DNA of 64,000 nt. Origin: Peribacillus sp. ACCC06369 (GTDB taxonomy: Bacteria > Bacillota > Bacilli > Bacillales > DSM-1321). Location of the stretch: positions 62,001-126,000 of the forward strand of contig NZ_JAUCEN010000001.1 of the NCBI RefSeq assembly GCF_030348945.1, given 5' to 3'. Under the pieces are notes generated by a model that saw only the letters and a program-made list of their open reading frames with translations, did no database searches and was not told the origin of the DNA. Of the stretch, positions 33,343-41,707 are shown one piece after another. The translations under genes were made by a program, and so were the position numbers. How positions within the stretch are numbered: position 1 is the stretch's first letter; the number at the start of each line of letters is the position of its first letter.

Positions 33343-33723
33343 TTGAGAATTGAGCATGTGGCTATCTGGGTCAATGATTTGGAAGGCATGAGGGAGTTTT
33401 ATGAAACTTATTTTAATTGTAAATCAAACATTAAATATCATAATAGTGAAAAGAAATTTGAATCTTATTTTTTAACTTTTGACTCGGGTACACGATTAGA
33501 GATTATGCGTAAGGCAGAAATTAATAAGCAAAATCGGGGAGATAAAATTGGTTGGGCTCATATTGCCATCTCCTTGGGAAGCCAGGAATCCGTTAATCAA
33601 ATGACAGCCAGATTAAAAAATAATGGTTACCCTCATATTAGTGGTCCCCGTATCACTGGAGACGGGTATTATGAGAGTGTTGTAGAAGACCCTGAAGGAA
33701 ATCTTTTGGAGTTGACTGTATAA
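33343..33723 (+). CDS. Glyoxalase/VOC-superfamily protein
   Basis: 126 residues with the paired beta-alpha-beta modules of the vicinal oxygen chelate fold: RIEHVAIWVNDLEGMREFYETYF, FLTFDSGTRLEIM, WAHIAISLGSQESVNQMTARLKNNG, and DPEGNLLELTV. Metal ligands H5, E53 (LEIM), H72-region and Glu in LLEL are in place, so it is a likely lyase or dioxygenase-like enzyme. Start is a TTG with AAGGAGTG 9 bases upstream. Lies between the ROK regulator and the MFS transporter. Confidence 0.87.
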   Translation: MRIEHVAIWVNDLEGMREFYETYFNCKSNIKYHNSEKKFESYFLTFDSGTRLEIMRKAEINKQNRGDKIGWAHIAISLGSQESVNQMTARLKNNGYPHISGPRITGDGYYESVVEDPEGNLLELTV

Positions 33724-33772
33724 TACTAGGGATAAAATGGTAAAGGTTGCTGAAACATTTTCATTATTAGTG

Positions 33773-33834
33773 ACTTATTAAAAAAATTTAATAAGTGTTT
33801 TTTCTATACTTTTTAAATGTTTTTAATAAGTTTG
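33773..33834 (+). promoter_or_regulatory. Second ROK-type operator plus half site before the MFS gene
   Basis: ACTTATTAAA, spacer AAAA, TTTAATAAGT at 33773-33796, then a half site TTTTAATAAGTTTG at 33821. Arms and spacer length equal the site at 32031, predicting one regulator for both. Confidence 0.65.
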
Positions 33835-33837
33835 TTT

Positions 33838-33932
33838 ACATAGGAGGTAACTCAAGAAAAGCTACATTATTTATATGGATCACCAAGTCTTAGACTTGAT
33901 CTCATGATGAATGGAACAAGAACGTAAAACAA
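33838..33932 (+). pseudogene. Remnant 3' end of a second ROK regulator gene
   Basis: After a ribosome-site-like AGGAGGTAAC the sequence jumps to ATTTATATGGATCACCAAGTCTT...GATCTCATGATGAATGGAACAA. This matches the 3' end of the intact ROK gene (33055-33115). An operator, ribosome site and C-terminus are kept while the body is deleted, so this is the scar of a lost paralogue. Confidence 0.7.
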
Positions 33933-33980
33933 ATTGGAAAGTACAATTGAGCACCAAATAATTAAAAGTGAGGTTTGAAT

Positions 33981-35213
33981 ATGACAACATTCCTTTTAGT
34001 CATCATTTATTTGGCTTTTATTAGCTTAGGTTTACCTGATTCATTGTTGGGGGTAGCATGGCCTGTGATGCAATCTGACTTTGGAGCCCCACTTGAGACT
34101 GCTGGATTACTTTTTATGACGATTGCAGGTGGTACAATTATTTCCAGTTTAGCTAGCGGAACGGTACTCAAAAGGTTCGGAACTGGTAATGTAACATTTG
34201 TAAGTTGCTTAATGACTGCTGGAGCATTGCTAGGATTTCATTTTGCTCCATCGCTAGTTTGGTTAATTGTATGTGCCATACCACTTGGATTAGGTGCAGG
34301 ATCTGTTGATGCAGGATTAAACGATTATGTTGCTACACATTATAAGGCACACCATATGAGTTGGTTACATTGTTTTTGGGGCGTCGGTGCTACTTTTGGT
34401 CCTATAATTATGGCTCAGTTTATTTCAGAACAACATTCTTGGAGAAATGGATATTTTGTAATCTCTGGTATTCAGTTCACTTTAGCTGTAATACTTCTCT
34501 TCACTTTGCCCTTATGGAATAGAGTGAAAAAAAACAGCAACATCACCTTAATTGAAGAGCCGGAAGATTCAAAAGGTGTATTCTACAATGCAGATGGTAA
34601 ACATGTAAAACCTTTACAAATTAAAGGAGTTAAACTGTCTCTGATCTCCTTCTTGTTTTATTGCGGGGTTGAATCAACAGTAGGTCTTTGGGGAAGTAGC
34701 TTTTTGGTAAATGTCAAGGAGTTACCGGTAGCGGTTGCTGCACAATGGGTTTCCTTATATTACGCAGGAATAACAGTGGGTAGATTTATTACAGGCTTTA
34801 TTACCTTTAAAATGAGTAACCGCACTCTCATTCGGATGGGGCAAATAATAGCATTAGCTGGTGCCACACTTCTATTCCTACCATTGCCTTCCACTTTTTC
34901 GCTTGTAGGTTTTATTATGGTTGGACTAGGATTAGCACCGATATTTCCGTGTATGTTGCATGAAACCCCAACACGTTTTGGGAAGAAGCATTCCCAGACA
35001 ATTATGGGCTATCAAATGGCTGTTGCCTATACAGGTAGTACTTTCATTCCACCTCTTCTTGGTTTCATTGCATCTCATTCAACAATAGGAATCTTCCCAT
35101 TTTGTATTGCTGTTTTTGTTGCAGCAATGCTCCTAAGTTCAGAAAAATTAAATACCTTACTGACAAAGAAGGATTTATTAAAGAGGAAAGATAAAAGCTC
35201 AAAAGCATTTTAA
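33981..35213 (+). CDS. MFS transporter (sugar-type)
   Basis: About 410 residues with 12 predicted helices. Family features: LAFISLGLPDSLLGVAWPVMQSDFGAPLETAGLLFM, GLGAGSVDAGLNDYVATHYKAHHMSWLHCFWGVGATFGP and GLGLAPIFPCMLHETPTRFG, which match the FucP/YfkF-like sugar transporter branch of the MFS. ATG preceded by GTGAGG; the TTG two codons upstream is less likely. The ROK-type operator lies upstream, so a carbohydrate substrate is likely but inferred. Confidence 0.87.
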   Translation: MTTFLLVIIYLAFISLGLPDSLLGVAWPVMQSDFGAPLETAGLLFMTIAGGTIISSLASGTVLKRFGTGNVTFVSCLMTAGALLGFHFAPSLVWLIVCAIPLGLGAGSVDAGLNDYVATHYKAHHMSWLHCFWGVGATFGPIIMAQFISEQHSWRNGYFVISGIQFTLAVILLFTLPLWNRVKKNSNITLIEEPEDSKGVFYNADGKHVKPLQIKGVKLSLISFLFYCGVESTVGLWGSSFLVNVKELPVAVAAQWVSLYYAGITVGRFITGFITFKMSNRTLIRMGQIIALAGATLLFLPLPSTFSLVGFIMVGLGLAPIFPCMLHETPTRFGKKHSQTIMGYQMAVAYTGSTFIPPLLGFIASHSTIGIFPFCIAVFVAAMLLSSEKLNTLLTKKDLLKRKDKSSKAF

Positions 35214-35287
35214 TCATGTAGAAATTCAATAGATAACAAAGTTGCTTATTTTACATCAAAGAAAAAAAGTATTAGGAGTGATTTATT

Positions 35288-35839
35288 ATGAAAACTGAAA
35301 AAGAGAAAATGTTAGCTGGAAAATTATATACAGCAATGGATGAAGAGCTTGGTAAGGATCATATAAAAGCACAGGAAATACTTGCAGAATTTAATTATCC
35401 TTAGTGGAAAACAAAAGCGACCTTTTAAAAAATTCATTTGGAAAAACTGGAGAAAATTTTTTGTGTAAAACCAACTTTTCGTTGTGACTATGGTTACAAC
35501 ATCTATGTTGGAGAGAATTTTTTTGCAAATTACGATTGTATCATATTAGATGTTTGCAAAGTTACTATCGGAGAGAATTGTATGATCGGACCAAGAGTAT
35601 CCATATATACTGCAACCCACCCTTTAGATGCAGAAACAAGAATAACAGGGTTGGAATATGGCAAGCCAGTTACCATCGGCAATAATGTTTGGATTGGTGG
35701 TAGTGCAGTAATAAACCCAGGAGTAACGATAGGAGACAATGTTGTTATTGCGTCAGGTGCAGTAGTAACTAAAGATGTAACAGACAACGTTGTAGTTGGG
35801 GGTAATCCTGCAAAAATACTTAAACAAATTAAAGGATAA
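35288..35839 (+). pseudogene. Maltose/galactoside O-acetyltransferase, frameshifted
   Basis: The N-terminal Maa/LacA domain (MKTEKEKMLAGKLYTAMDEELGKDHIKAQEILAEFNYP) stops at TAG 35402. The expected continuation ([19 protein letters not shown]) is present in another frame. A third frame, one T too many in the AATTTTTTG run near 35459, carries the hexapeptide-repeat domain ([21 protein letters not shown] to [16 protein letters not shown]). Two frameshifts therefore break a complete acetyltransferase. The C-terminal part alone keeps the catalytic His in THPLDAETR but lacks the N-terminal lid. AGGAGTG precedes the ATG. Confidence 0.85.
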
Positions 35840-36057
35840 AATTGCACAATGATTTTCAAGCAGAAAGAATTAATTACAAGTAAAGTGATTGCATATACTG
35901 ATAGACGAGTTCAACAATGCCAAAAATTCAGGATGCTTATCCCCACCTAAAGAGTGAAAACTTAATTACAAAGGCTAGAATTTAATTATTAAAACTGACA
36001 AGCAAACAGATTTAACACATTATGGTCTTCAGCGGATAATGGACATTTTTATACAAT

Positions 36058-36400
36058 GGGGTACCGTCAGCAAAACGTTAATTTACAACGTTAAGGGGAA
36101 CTGGATACAAAAATAGCTGATTTTTACCACGTTAAGGATGTAAACGGCTTTAGGACTATTCTTGATTTAAGGACCGCAATGATTCTAAGTTGGTAACTCC
36201 TTTTGGATCGAAGCGATACTCTCCAAGGAAGTTGATATGTTCCCATCCTAATGGAGATATATGCTTTAATAAATTCCCCGTAACATTCCTTTACTTTGAA
36301 GTAATTCGGTAGCTTTGCCTAGATAAACTGTCTTCCATACACTAATTGCATTAGTCAAGATGTTTAAAGCACCTGCACGAAGGAAATTAATTTTAAAGGG
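36058..36400 (-). mobile_element. Tn3-family transposon end with transposase C-terminal remnant
   Basis: GGGGTACCGTCAGCAAAACG at 36058 starts a 38-bp Tn3/Tn4430-like terminal repeat. On the minus strand, 36150-36395 encodes the TnpA C-terminus in two frames (AGALNILTNAISVWKTVYLGKATELLQSKG, then LKHISPLGWEHINFLGEYRFDPKGVTNLESLR), so it is frameshifted and truncated. A sister copy of the terminal region lies at 55482-55575. The stretch 35840-36057 shows no gene. Confidence 0.75.
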
Positions 36401-36467
36401 GATGTGCTTTATACTGAACTAGATAATGCGTCTGAAAATTTGTATCAAGCAAATTCTAAGATCTGAG

Positions 36468-36506
36468 AAAACCGATTTCTCCCGTATTGAGAAATCGGTT
36501 TTTTAT
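36468..36506 (+). terminator. Rho-independent terminator
   Basis: AAACCGATTTCTC pairs with GAGAAATCGGTTT around CCGTATT, followed by TTTATT. It isolates the PadR region from upstream debris. Confidence 0.82.
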
Positions 36507-36657
36507 TATTAATAAAAACTGCCTTAAATGTTTAGACTTAGCAAGTTTAAAGCTGCCCAAATAAATGATATGAATAAAATTACTTGACACATTTCTTCTA
36601 CTTCGTAATACTATATATTAGTACTAAGTAACGATAAGTAGTTTGCGAGGAGGATAT

Positions 36658-36866
36658 ATGAAAAATTTAACGGAAATCCTTAAGGGAGTTCGTGATGGTG
36701 TGGTGCTCCAAAAGATTCAAACAGGAGAAACCGGAACCTACATGTACAGCTGCTGGATGGGAATGATCCGCGGTGTAATCATTTTGAAAGAAGCATAGGA
36801 GGAAGTAAAGCTCCATAAAGAAAATCGGTTGTATCCAATGGGGATAGCTGGTTTTAAAAATATTTA
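36658..36866 (+). pseudogene. Truncated PadR-family regulator (cassette 1)
   Basis: After TTGACA...TAATACTAT and GAGGAGG, the frame reads MKNLTEILKGVRDGVVLQKIQTGETGTYMY. This aligns with the start of the intact PadR at 37096 (MENLTEMLKGSLEGCVLEIISRHETYGYE) but diverges and stops after about 46 codons. Promoter and ribosome site remain, the protein is lost. Confidence 0.7.
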
Positions 36867-36939
36867 GAAAATCCAGTTGACAGTCCATGTAACACTGGAT
36901 ACCTACACCACTGAATAGTGAGGTTGCAAAATATTTTTA

Positions 36940-37095
36940 AGAAAAATAGTTGACACCTACGCTACTCGGTGTTACAGTGTACATGTAATGAGCAATACTG
37001 AATAGCATGATTTCTCAAAAGCTATACAGTAAAAATTTCGCTTAGTACTAAGTTATACTGAATATAAGTCAGACAAAATAGAGGAGGCTCTGAAC
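36940..37095 (+). promoter_or_regulatory. Promoter and structured leader of the PadR cassette
   Basis: TTGACA at 36952 precedes a palindrome-rich region (GTGTTACAGTGTACATGTAA) suited to PadR binding. CTGAATAGC (37011) pairs with GCTATACAG (37021 on), followed by AGTACTAAGTTATACTGAATATAAGTCAGACAAAATAGA in short succession. A very similar leader recurs at 37853-37950, and a weaker one at 40087-40165. Confidence 0.55.
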
Positions 37096-37416
37096 ATGGA
37101 AAATTTAACCGAAATGCTGAAGGGTTCGCTGGAAGGCTGCGTGCTGGAAATCATCAGCCGCCATGAAACCTATGGCTACGAGATTACCCGCCGCCTGAAC
37201 GAGCTTGGGTTTACTGAAGTCGTGGAAGGGACGGTCTACACCATCCTCGTCCGATTAGAAAAGAAAAAACTGGTAACCATGAAAAAGAAACCGTCAGATA
37301 TGGGGCCGCCCCGCAAGTTTTACTCACTTAATGAGGCTGGCCGCCAGGAACTTGAATTGTTTTGGCAGAAATGGGATTTTGTATCATCAAAAATCAACGT
37401 CTTGAAGTCAATCTAG
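37096..37416 (+). CDS. PadR-family transcriptional regulator
   Basis: 106 residues: MENLTEMLKGSLEGCVLEIISRHETYGYEITRRLNELGFTEVVEGTVYTILVRLEKKKLV, the PadR winged helix, then GPPRKFYSLNEAGRQELELFWQKWDFVSSKINVLK, the dimerisation helix. AGGAGG precedes the ATG. It heads a DUF1048-ABC transporter cassette, a common arrangement in Firmicutes where PadR represses its own efflux genes. Higher G+C than the surroundings. Confidence 0.92.
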   Translation: MENLTEMLKGSLEGCVLEIISRHETYGYEITRRLNELGFTEVVEGTVYTILVRLEKKKLVTMKKKPSDMGPPRKFYSLNEAGRQELELFWQKWDFVSSKINVLKSI

Positions 37417-37487
37417 CTTCATAAGATATTCCGTACGATATGTTTGGAGTGTCTTGTTCAGCTTTATAAAAAAGGAGGAAAAATAAC

Positions 37488-37844
37488 ATGATGGAAATGT
37501 TCAAAAAAATGATTGGTGATAAAAAAGAATACAAGATGATGATGGCACGGGTTGAAGTCCTGCCAGAGGACTACCAGTTTGTATTTAAGAAAATTCAAAA
37601 CTACATGTGGAATTTCTCATCAGCGGGCAGCGGGATGGATATGCTGCACATGCAGTATGAATTAATCGAGTTGTTCGAAGCCGGTGCGGCGGAAGGTAGA
37701 CAGGTGCTGGAAATAACTGGGGACGACGTGGCGTCCTTTGCCGACGAACTAGTGGCAAACGCTAAAACCTATCTCGCCAAGTATCGTGAAGATTTGAATC
37801 AGAGTATCATGAAGCGATTGGGAAAAAATAAATTCAATAGATGA
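37488..37844 (+). CDS. DUF1048 protein
   Basis: 118 residues, helical: FKKMIGDKKEYKMMMARVEVLPEDYQFVFKKIQNYMWNFSSAGSGMDMLHMQYELIELFEAGAAEGRQVLEITGDDVASFADELVANAKTYLAKYREDLNQSIMKRLG. The ITGDDVASFADEL core is typical of DUF1048. AAGGAGGAAA precedes the ATG. It sits between PadR and the ABC transporter. These proteins accompany PadR-regulated ABC exporters; molecular role unknown. Confidence 0.88.
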   Translation: MMEMFKKMIGDKKEYKMMMARVEVLPEDYQFVFKKIQNYMWNFSSAGSGMDMLHMQYELIELFEAGAAEGRQVLEITGDDVASFADELVANAKTYLAKYREDLNQSIMKRLGKNKFNR

Positions 37845-37849
37845 TACCG

Positions 37850-37955
37850 ACTGAATAGCTGGTTACAAATGTGAATTGCACATTCGCTATTCAGTTATAT
37901 TTTTAACTCAGTAATAAGTTATACAGATTATCAGTCAGACTAAATAGATGAGTAT
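37850..37955 (+). promoter_or_regulatory. Structured leader before the ABC transporter genes
   Basis: CTGAATAGC (37854) and GCTATTCAG (37889) are exact inverted repeats enclosing TGTGAATTGCACA, then TAAGTTATACAGATTATCAG and TCAGACTAAATAGA. This nearly repeats the leader at 37011-37085. It may be a PadR operator/attenuator of the cassette. Confidence 0.55.
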
Positions 37956-38028
37956 AGGCAATCTAGCTCCGCAAGGCACTCGATCTCGAAAGCGACCTTG
38001 CTGCGCATTTTATAAGGAGGAAAAAAGT

Positions 38029-38790
38029 ATGAGAAATGCAGCGATTTCTATAAAAGGGTTAAAAAAATCCTTTAAAGACAAGGAAGTCTTAAAGGGGGTG
38101 GATTTTGAGGTGCGGCGTGGCGAAATTTTCGCACTGCTGGGCTCAAATGGAGCGGGCAAGACGACGACGGTCAACATCCTCTCGACGCTGATGAAGGCTG
38201 ATGGCGGCGAAGTAGGTATTTGCGGCTTTGACGTCCAGCGTCAACCGGATCATGTTCGCCAGAGCATCAGCCTGACAGGGCAGTTCGCAGCTTTAGACGG
38301 CATGCTCACAGGGCGGGAAAACCTGATGATGATCGCCAAGTTGCGGGGAGTTTCCAATCCCGCTCAAGTCGCCGACAATCTGCTTGCAAAATTCAGCCTG
38401 ACCGATGCGGCCAACCGCCGGGCGGACAAATATTCCGGCGGGATGAAGCGCCGGCTTGACATCGCCATGAGCCTGATCGGGACGCCAGCAGTCATTTTTC
38501 TCGACGAACCGACGACAGGGCTTGACCCCGAAGCGCGAATTGAAGTCTGGGATACCGTCAAGGAACTTGCCGGCGGCGGCACGACCATCTTGCTGACGAC
38601 CCAGTACCTGGAGGAAGCCGAACAACTGGCGGATCGTATCGCCATCCTGCATGGCGGAAAAATCATCTCGACCGGGACCCTTACCGAACTCAAGGAGATG
38701 TTCCCGCCAGCGAAAGTGGAGTACATCGAGAAGCAGCCGACATTGGAGGAAATTTTCCTTGCGATCATCGGCAAAAAGGAGGAGATGTAA
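38029..38790 (+). CDS. ABC transporter ATP-binding protein (drug/antibiotic export type)
   Basis: 253 residues. Walker A LLGSNGAGKTTTVNIL (about 40-55), signature YSGGMKRRLDIAMSL, Walker B AVIFLDEPTTGLDP, and H-loop region TTQYLEEAEQLADRI. This is the DrrA/CcmA-like subgroup that pairs with an ABC-2 permease. I start at ATG 38029 with AAGGAGGAAAA; an upstream in-frame start lacks a site. Stop abuts the permease start. Clearly more G+C-rich than the flanks, suggesting transfer. Confidence 0.93.
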   Translation: MRNAAISIKGLKKSFKDKEVLKGVDFEVRRGEIFALLGSNGAGKTTTVNILSTLMKADGGEVGICGFDVQRQPDHVRQSISLTGQFAALDGMLTGRENLMMIAKLRGVSNPAQVADNLLAKFSLTDAANRRADKYSGGMKRRLDIAMSLIGTPAVIFLDEPTTGLDPEARIEVWDTVKELAGGGTTILLTTQYLEEAEQLADRIAILHGGKIISTGTLTELKEMFPPAKVEYIEKQPTLEEIFLAIIGKKEEM

Positions 38791-39540
38791 ATGAAAAGCA
38801 AAACAGGGGTATTACTAGGACGTTTAATGCGCAACATCATGCGCAGCCCGGATACAATTATCACGGTGGCGATTACGCCGATTATGATGCTGCTGCTGTT
38901 TGTCTACGTATTTGGCGGCGCCATAGAGACAGGCACGGACAACTACGTCAATTATTTATTGCCGGGAATCTTGCTGATGGCTATCGCATCCGGCGTCGCT
39001 TACACTTCCGTGCGGCTGTTTACGGATGTAAAGAGCGGGCTGATGGCGCGTTTCATTACCATGCCCATCAAGCGCTCGTCGGTATTGTGGGCTCACGTGT
39101 TGACCTCGCTGGTTTCCAATGCGCTTACTGTTGTGGTGGTTATCCTCGTCGCGCTCTTGATGGGCTTCCGTTCCAGCGCTAATATCCTGGATTGGCTCGC
39201 GGTAGCTGGGATACTCGGGCTGTTTACGCTGGCGCTGACATGGCTGGCGATCATTCCGGGATTGACAGCGGGGTCTATGGAAGGGGCGACAGCCTACTCG
39301 TACCCGCTGATTTTCCTGCCGTTTATCAGTTCGGCCTTTGTCCCCACCGAAACCATGCCTAAAATTGTCCGTGCGTTCGCTGAGAACCAGCCCGTGACTT
39401 CAATCGTGAATGCGATTCGTGCCCTCTTGTATGAAGGGTCTGTTGGCAACGATATCTGGATCGCACTTGCCTGGTGCGTGGGCATCATGGTCATCGCTTA
39501 CTTCTTCGCCAGTAAAGTATTTAAACGCCAGTTAGGGTAA
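38791..39540 (+). CDS. ABC-2 type transporter permease
   Basis: 249 residues with six membrane segments and the ABC-2 pattern of daunorubicin-type exporters: RNIMRSPDTIITVAITPIMMLLLFVYVFGGAIETG, NYLLPGILLMAIASGVAYTSVRLFTDVKSGLMARFITMPI, PLIFLPFISSAFVPTETMPKIVRAFAENQPVTSIVNAIRALLY. AAAGGAGGAG within the end of the ATPase gene serves its start. Partner of the ATPase at 38029; substrate unknown. Confidence 0.92.
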   Translation: MKSKTGVLLGRLMRNIMRSPDTIITVAITPIMMLLLFVYVFGGAIETGTDNYVNYLLPGILLMAIASGVAYTSVRLFTDVKSGLMARFITMPIKRSSVLWAHVLTSLVSNALTVVVVILVALLMGFRSSANILDWLAVAGILGLFTLALTWLAIIPGLTAGSMEGATAYSYPLIFLPFISSAFVPTETMPKIVRAFAENQPVTSIVNAIRALLYEGSVGNDIWIALAWCVGIMVIAYFFASKVFKRQLG

Positions 39541-39596
39541 GTACACCATTATGGAATTAGCCATATCAATAGTCAGCCGCTGCGATGAATGCATTT

Positions 39597-39873
39597 GCTA
39601 TCACAAAAAAGAGTGAATGAATTACCTGCAGAATACAAAAAAGGCAATGAAAGCAATTGAAAATTATATGTTGAACTTTGCTAAGGGATCAGTATGTTTG
39701 AGGTTTTAACCAATATTTTAGAGATGTTCGAGAGTAGTGCTAGTGATGGTTTAAGTAAACGAGAAGTAGTAGGAAATGATATTGCAGAATTTGCCGACTC
39801 ATTCCTAGCTGAGTTTCCTGAAGAAACATGGATCGACAAACTAAGAAATAAATTAAGAAATTCTATTAAATAA
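39597..39873 (+). pseudogene. DUF1048 gene fragment with frameshifts
   Basis: VNELPAEYKK, AMKAIENYMLNFAKGS and MFEVLTNILEMFESSASDGLSKREVVGNDIAEFADSFLAEFPEETWIDKLRNKLRNSIK occur in successive but different frames. Two one-base shifts (A-run near 39638; near 39692) break the gene and the N-terminus is missing. It is paralogous to the intact DUF1048 genes on either side. Confidence 0.75.
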
Positions 39874-40039
39874 AGGAGCGAGCCATGAACTGTGCTTTTC
39901 TTCAATATCAGCTAATAGGGGTACTGCCGTTTGGTACTACCCCAATTAGGAACATCAGAAAAAAAGGGATGAAATTGGAAACACCGAAGAAACCTCAAAA
40001 TTTGTAAGGGAGTAAACATTGTAGGGAGGGGGATAGAAA

Positions 40040-40193
40040 AATTGACAAAGATAGTACTCCGTGCTATTATATAGTAGTAGTAAGTAATGCTGAATAGCAG
40101 ATTCACAAAAGAGTGATTCAAAAATTTTGTCTCACTATTCTGTAATACAGATTATTGTCATCACAAAGTACTAAGAAGAAAGAAGTAAAAAAA
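40040..40193 (+). promoter_or_regulatory. Promoter and leader of the second PadR cassette
   Basis: TTGACAAAGATAGTACTCCG with TATTATATAG 17-18 bases on forms a promoter; TAGTAGTAGTAAGTAATGC may be a PadR site. CTGAATAGCAGATTC and the later CTATTCTG/ATACAGATTATTGTCAT recall the leaders at 37011 and 37854 in degenerate form. Confidence 0.45.
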
Positions 40194-40514
40194 ATGAATA
40201 AAATCACAGAAATGCTTAAAGGTGTGCTTGAGGGCTGCGTGCTAGAAATTATCAGCCGTGGCGAAACCTACGGCTATGAAATCACACAGAAGCTGCGAGC
40301 ACTGGGCTTTAGCGACATTGTGGAGGGAACAGTTTACACCATCACGATGCGGCTCGAAAAAAATAAACTCGTGGATATTGAGAAAAAGTCATCCACGATG
40401 GGCCCACCGCGCAAATTTTATCGGCTCAATGAAGCTGGCCTGCAAGAACTGGCAAATTTCTGGGCCAAATGGAACTTTATCTCAAGCAAACTAAACGAAT
40501 TAAAAGCAAAATAA
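40194..40514 (+). CDS. PadR-family transcriptional regulator (second cassette)
   Basis: 106 residues: MNKITEMLKGVLEGCVLEIISRGETYGYEITQKLRALGFSDIVEGTVYTITMRLEKNKLVDIEKKSSTMGPPRKFYRLNEAGLQELANFWAKWNFISSKLNELKAK. Clearly paralogous to 37096. A longer frame to 40155 has no ribosome site; AGAAGAAAGAAG precedes the chosen ATG. It heads a run of DUF1048 genes whose ABC transporter has been lost. Confidence 0.9.
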   Translation: MNKITEMLKGVLEGCVLEIISRGETYGYEITQKLRALGFSDIVEGTVYTITMRLEKNKLVDIEKKSSTMGPPRKFYRLNEAGLQELANFWAKWNFISSKLNELKAK

Positions 40515-40526
40515 AGGAGAATAAAC

Positions 40527-40861
40527 ATGAGTATTTTCGCTAAAATCTTTGGGGATTTTAGCAAGCATGGCGGGAAATGGAAAACCGCGCAAAAGCCTTA
40601 CCTGAAGACTACTACAACGCCTACAAAGCGATGCAAAAAATGTAAAAATATCTTTGGAACTCTGGCGGCGTGATGGATTGGCAAGAAACGATATTCGTCT
40701 TTAATCACATCATCGAGCTTCTTGAAGAAGCCGCAGCCGATGGCAAGCGCGTTAAAGAAGTTACTGGCAACGACGTAGCAGCCTTCTGTGATGCTCTCGT
40801 CATTGATGCAAAATCGTGGGTTGATAAGCAACGTCATAAACTGAACGATACGATTAAATAA
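40527..40861 (+). pseudogene. DUF1048 gene, frameshifted and with an internal stop
   Basis: Starts MSIFAKIFGDFSK in one frame, then continues as AWREMENRAKALPEDYYNAYKAMQKM, a TAA stop near 40642, and KYLWNSGGVMDWQETIFVFNHIIELLEEAAADGKRVKEVTGNDVAAFCDALVIDAKSWVDKQRHKLNDTIK. One frameshift (about 40545-40564) and one in-frame stop inactivate it. AAGGAGAATAA precedes the ATG. Confidence 0.82.
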
Positions 40862-40903
40862 TAGAACTTTGCTGAACAGCTTAGTATCTTAAAGGAGACT
40901 ACA

Positions 40904-41257
40904 ATGAACTTTTTAGAAAAAATAACCGGCAGCGATATGACTAAAGAAATGAAAGGTTTTGAAGCACGAGCAAAAGTCTTGCCAGCTGAATATCAAACTG
41001 CTTGGAAAGAAATTATAAGTAATCTCTGGATTCACGGAGATTTCACCGGTCGTAATCTGATGCCGATTCTTGACAGTGCTCTTGAACTTCTTGAAGTTAC
41101 ATCAGCAGACGGCCAGAGCGTCGAAGAAGTACTAGGAAATGATATCAAAGGCTTCTGCACAGCGCTTGTTGGTGACGAAGGCGCAAAAACTTATAGAGAT
41201 AAATGGCGTGACCAACTCAACAAGAACGTAGCAAGAAAATTAGGAGGACTGAAATGA
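40904..41257 (+). CDS. DUF1048 protein
   Basis: 117 residues: MNFLEKITGSDMTKEMKGFEARAKVLPAEYQTAWKEIISNLWIHGDFTGRNLMPILDSALELLEVTSADGQSVEEVLGNDIKGFCTALVGDEGAKTYRDKWRDQLNKNVARKLGG. AAAGGAG precedes the ATG. It overlaps the next DUF1048 gene by ATGA, indicating translational coupling of two paralogues. Confidence 0.87.
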   Translation: MNFLEKITGSDMTKEMKGFEARAKVLPAEYQTAWKEIISNLWIHGDFTGRNLMPILDSALELLEVTSADGQSVEEVLGNDIKGFCTALVGDEGAKTYRDKWRDQLNKNVARKLGGLK

Positions 41258-41586
41258 GTATCAAAAAAATCATCGAAGGCAAAAAAGAATGGAGAGCACA
41301 TGTTTCGCGTGTCAAAGCGCTTCCACAAGATTACCAAATTGTCTATAAAGAGATCCAAAAATATCTCTTCAAAGTCGGTCCTGTTGAGCTAAACGAAGGT
41401 ATCGGACTGCTCTCGGAAATTCTCAGCTTCTTTGAAGAAGGCACAGCTGCTGGGAAAGGTGTGCTTGAAGTCACAGGAAAAGACGTTGCTGCTTTCTGCG
41501 ATGCACTGATTGAAGATTCAAAAACTTACGCTGATCTCTATCAAGAATCGGTCAATCAAAAAGTCGATAAGACTATGAAAAAATAG
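41254..41586 (+). CDS. DUF1048 protein
   Basis: 110 residues: MSIKKIIEGKKEWRAHVSRVKALPQDYQIVYKEIQKYLFKVGPVELNEGIGLLSEILSFFEEGTAAGKGVLEVTGKDVAAFCDALIEDSKTYADLYQESVNQKVDKTMKK. Closest in layout to the DUF1048 protein at 37488. AGGAGG lies within the previous gene. Its natural partner ABC ATPase begins at 41708 but is truncated after about 22 codons. Confidence 0.87.
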   Translation: MSIKKIIEGKKEWRAHVSRVKALPQDYQIVYKEIQKYLFKVGPVELNEGIGLLSEILSFFEEGTAAGKGVLEVTGKDVAAFCDALIEDSKTYADLYQESVNQKVDKTMKK

Positions 41587-41707
41587 AAGGAACGTAGTAC
41601 TTGACGGCAAAATTCAATCGAACTTTTGCCTAAGTACTGCGCTAACCTCCCAAACTCAAAAGTATTGTTCGAGTTCGAGAAGTGTCGGAAATGAAAAAAG
41701 AATCAAA

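Noticed and set aside
38293..38864. Two minus-strand frames (119 and 166 codons) opposite the ABC transporter genes
   Set aside because: Shadows of GC-rich codon usage; Walker motifs prove the plus-strand gene.
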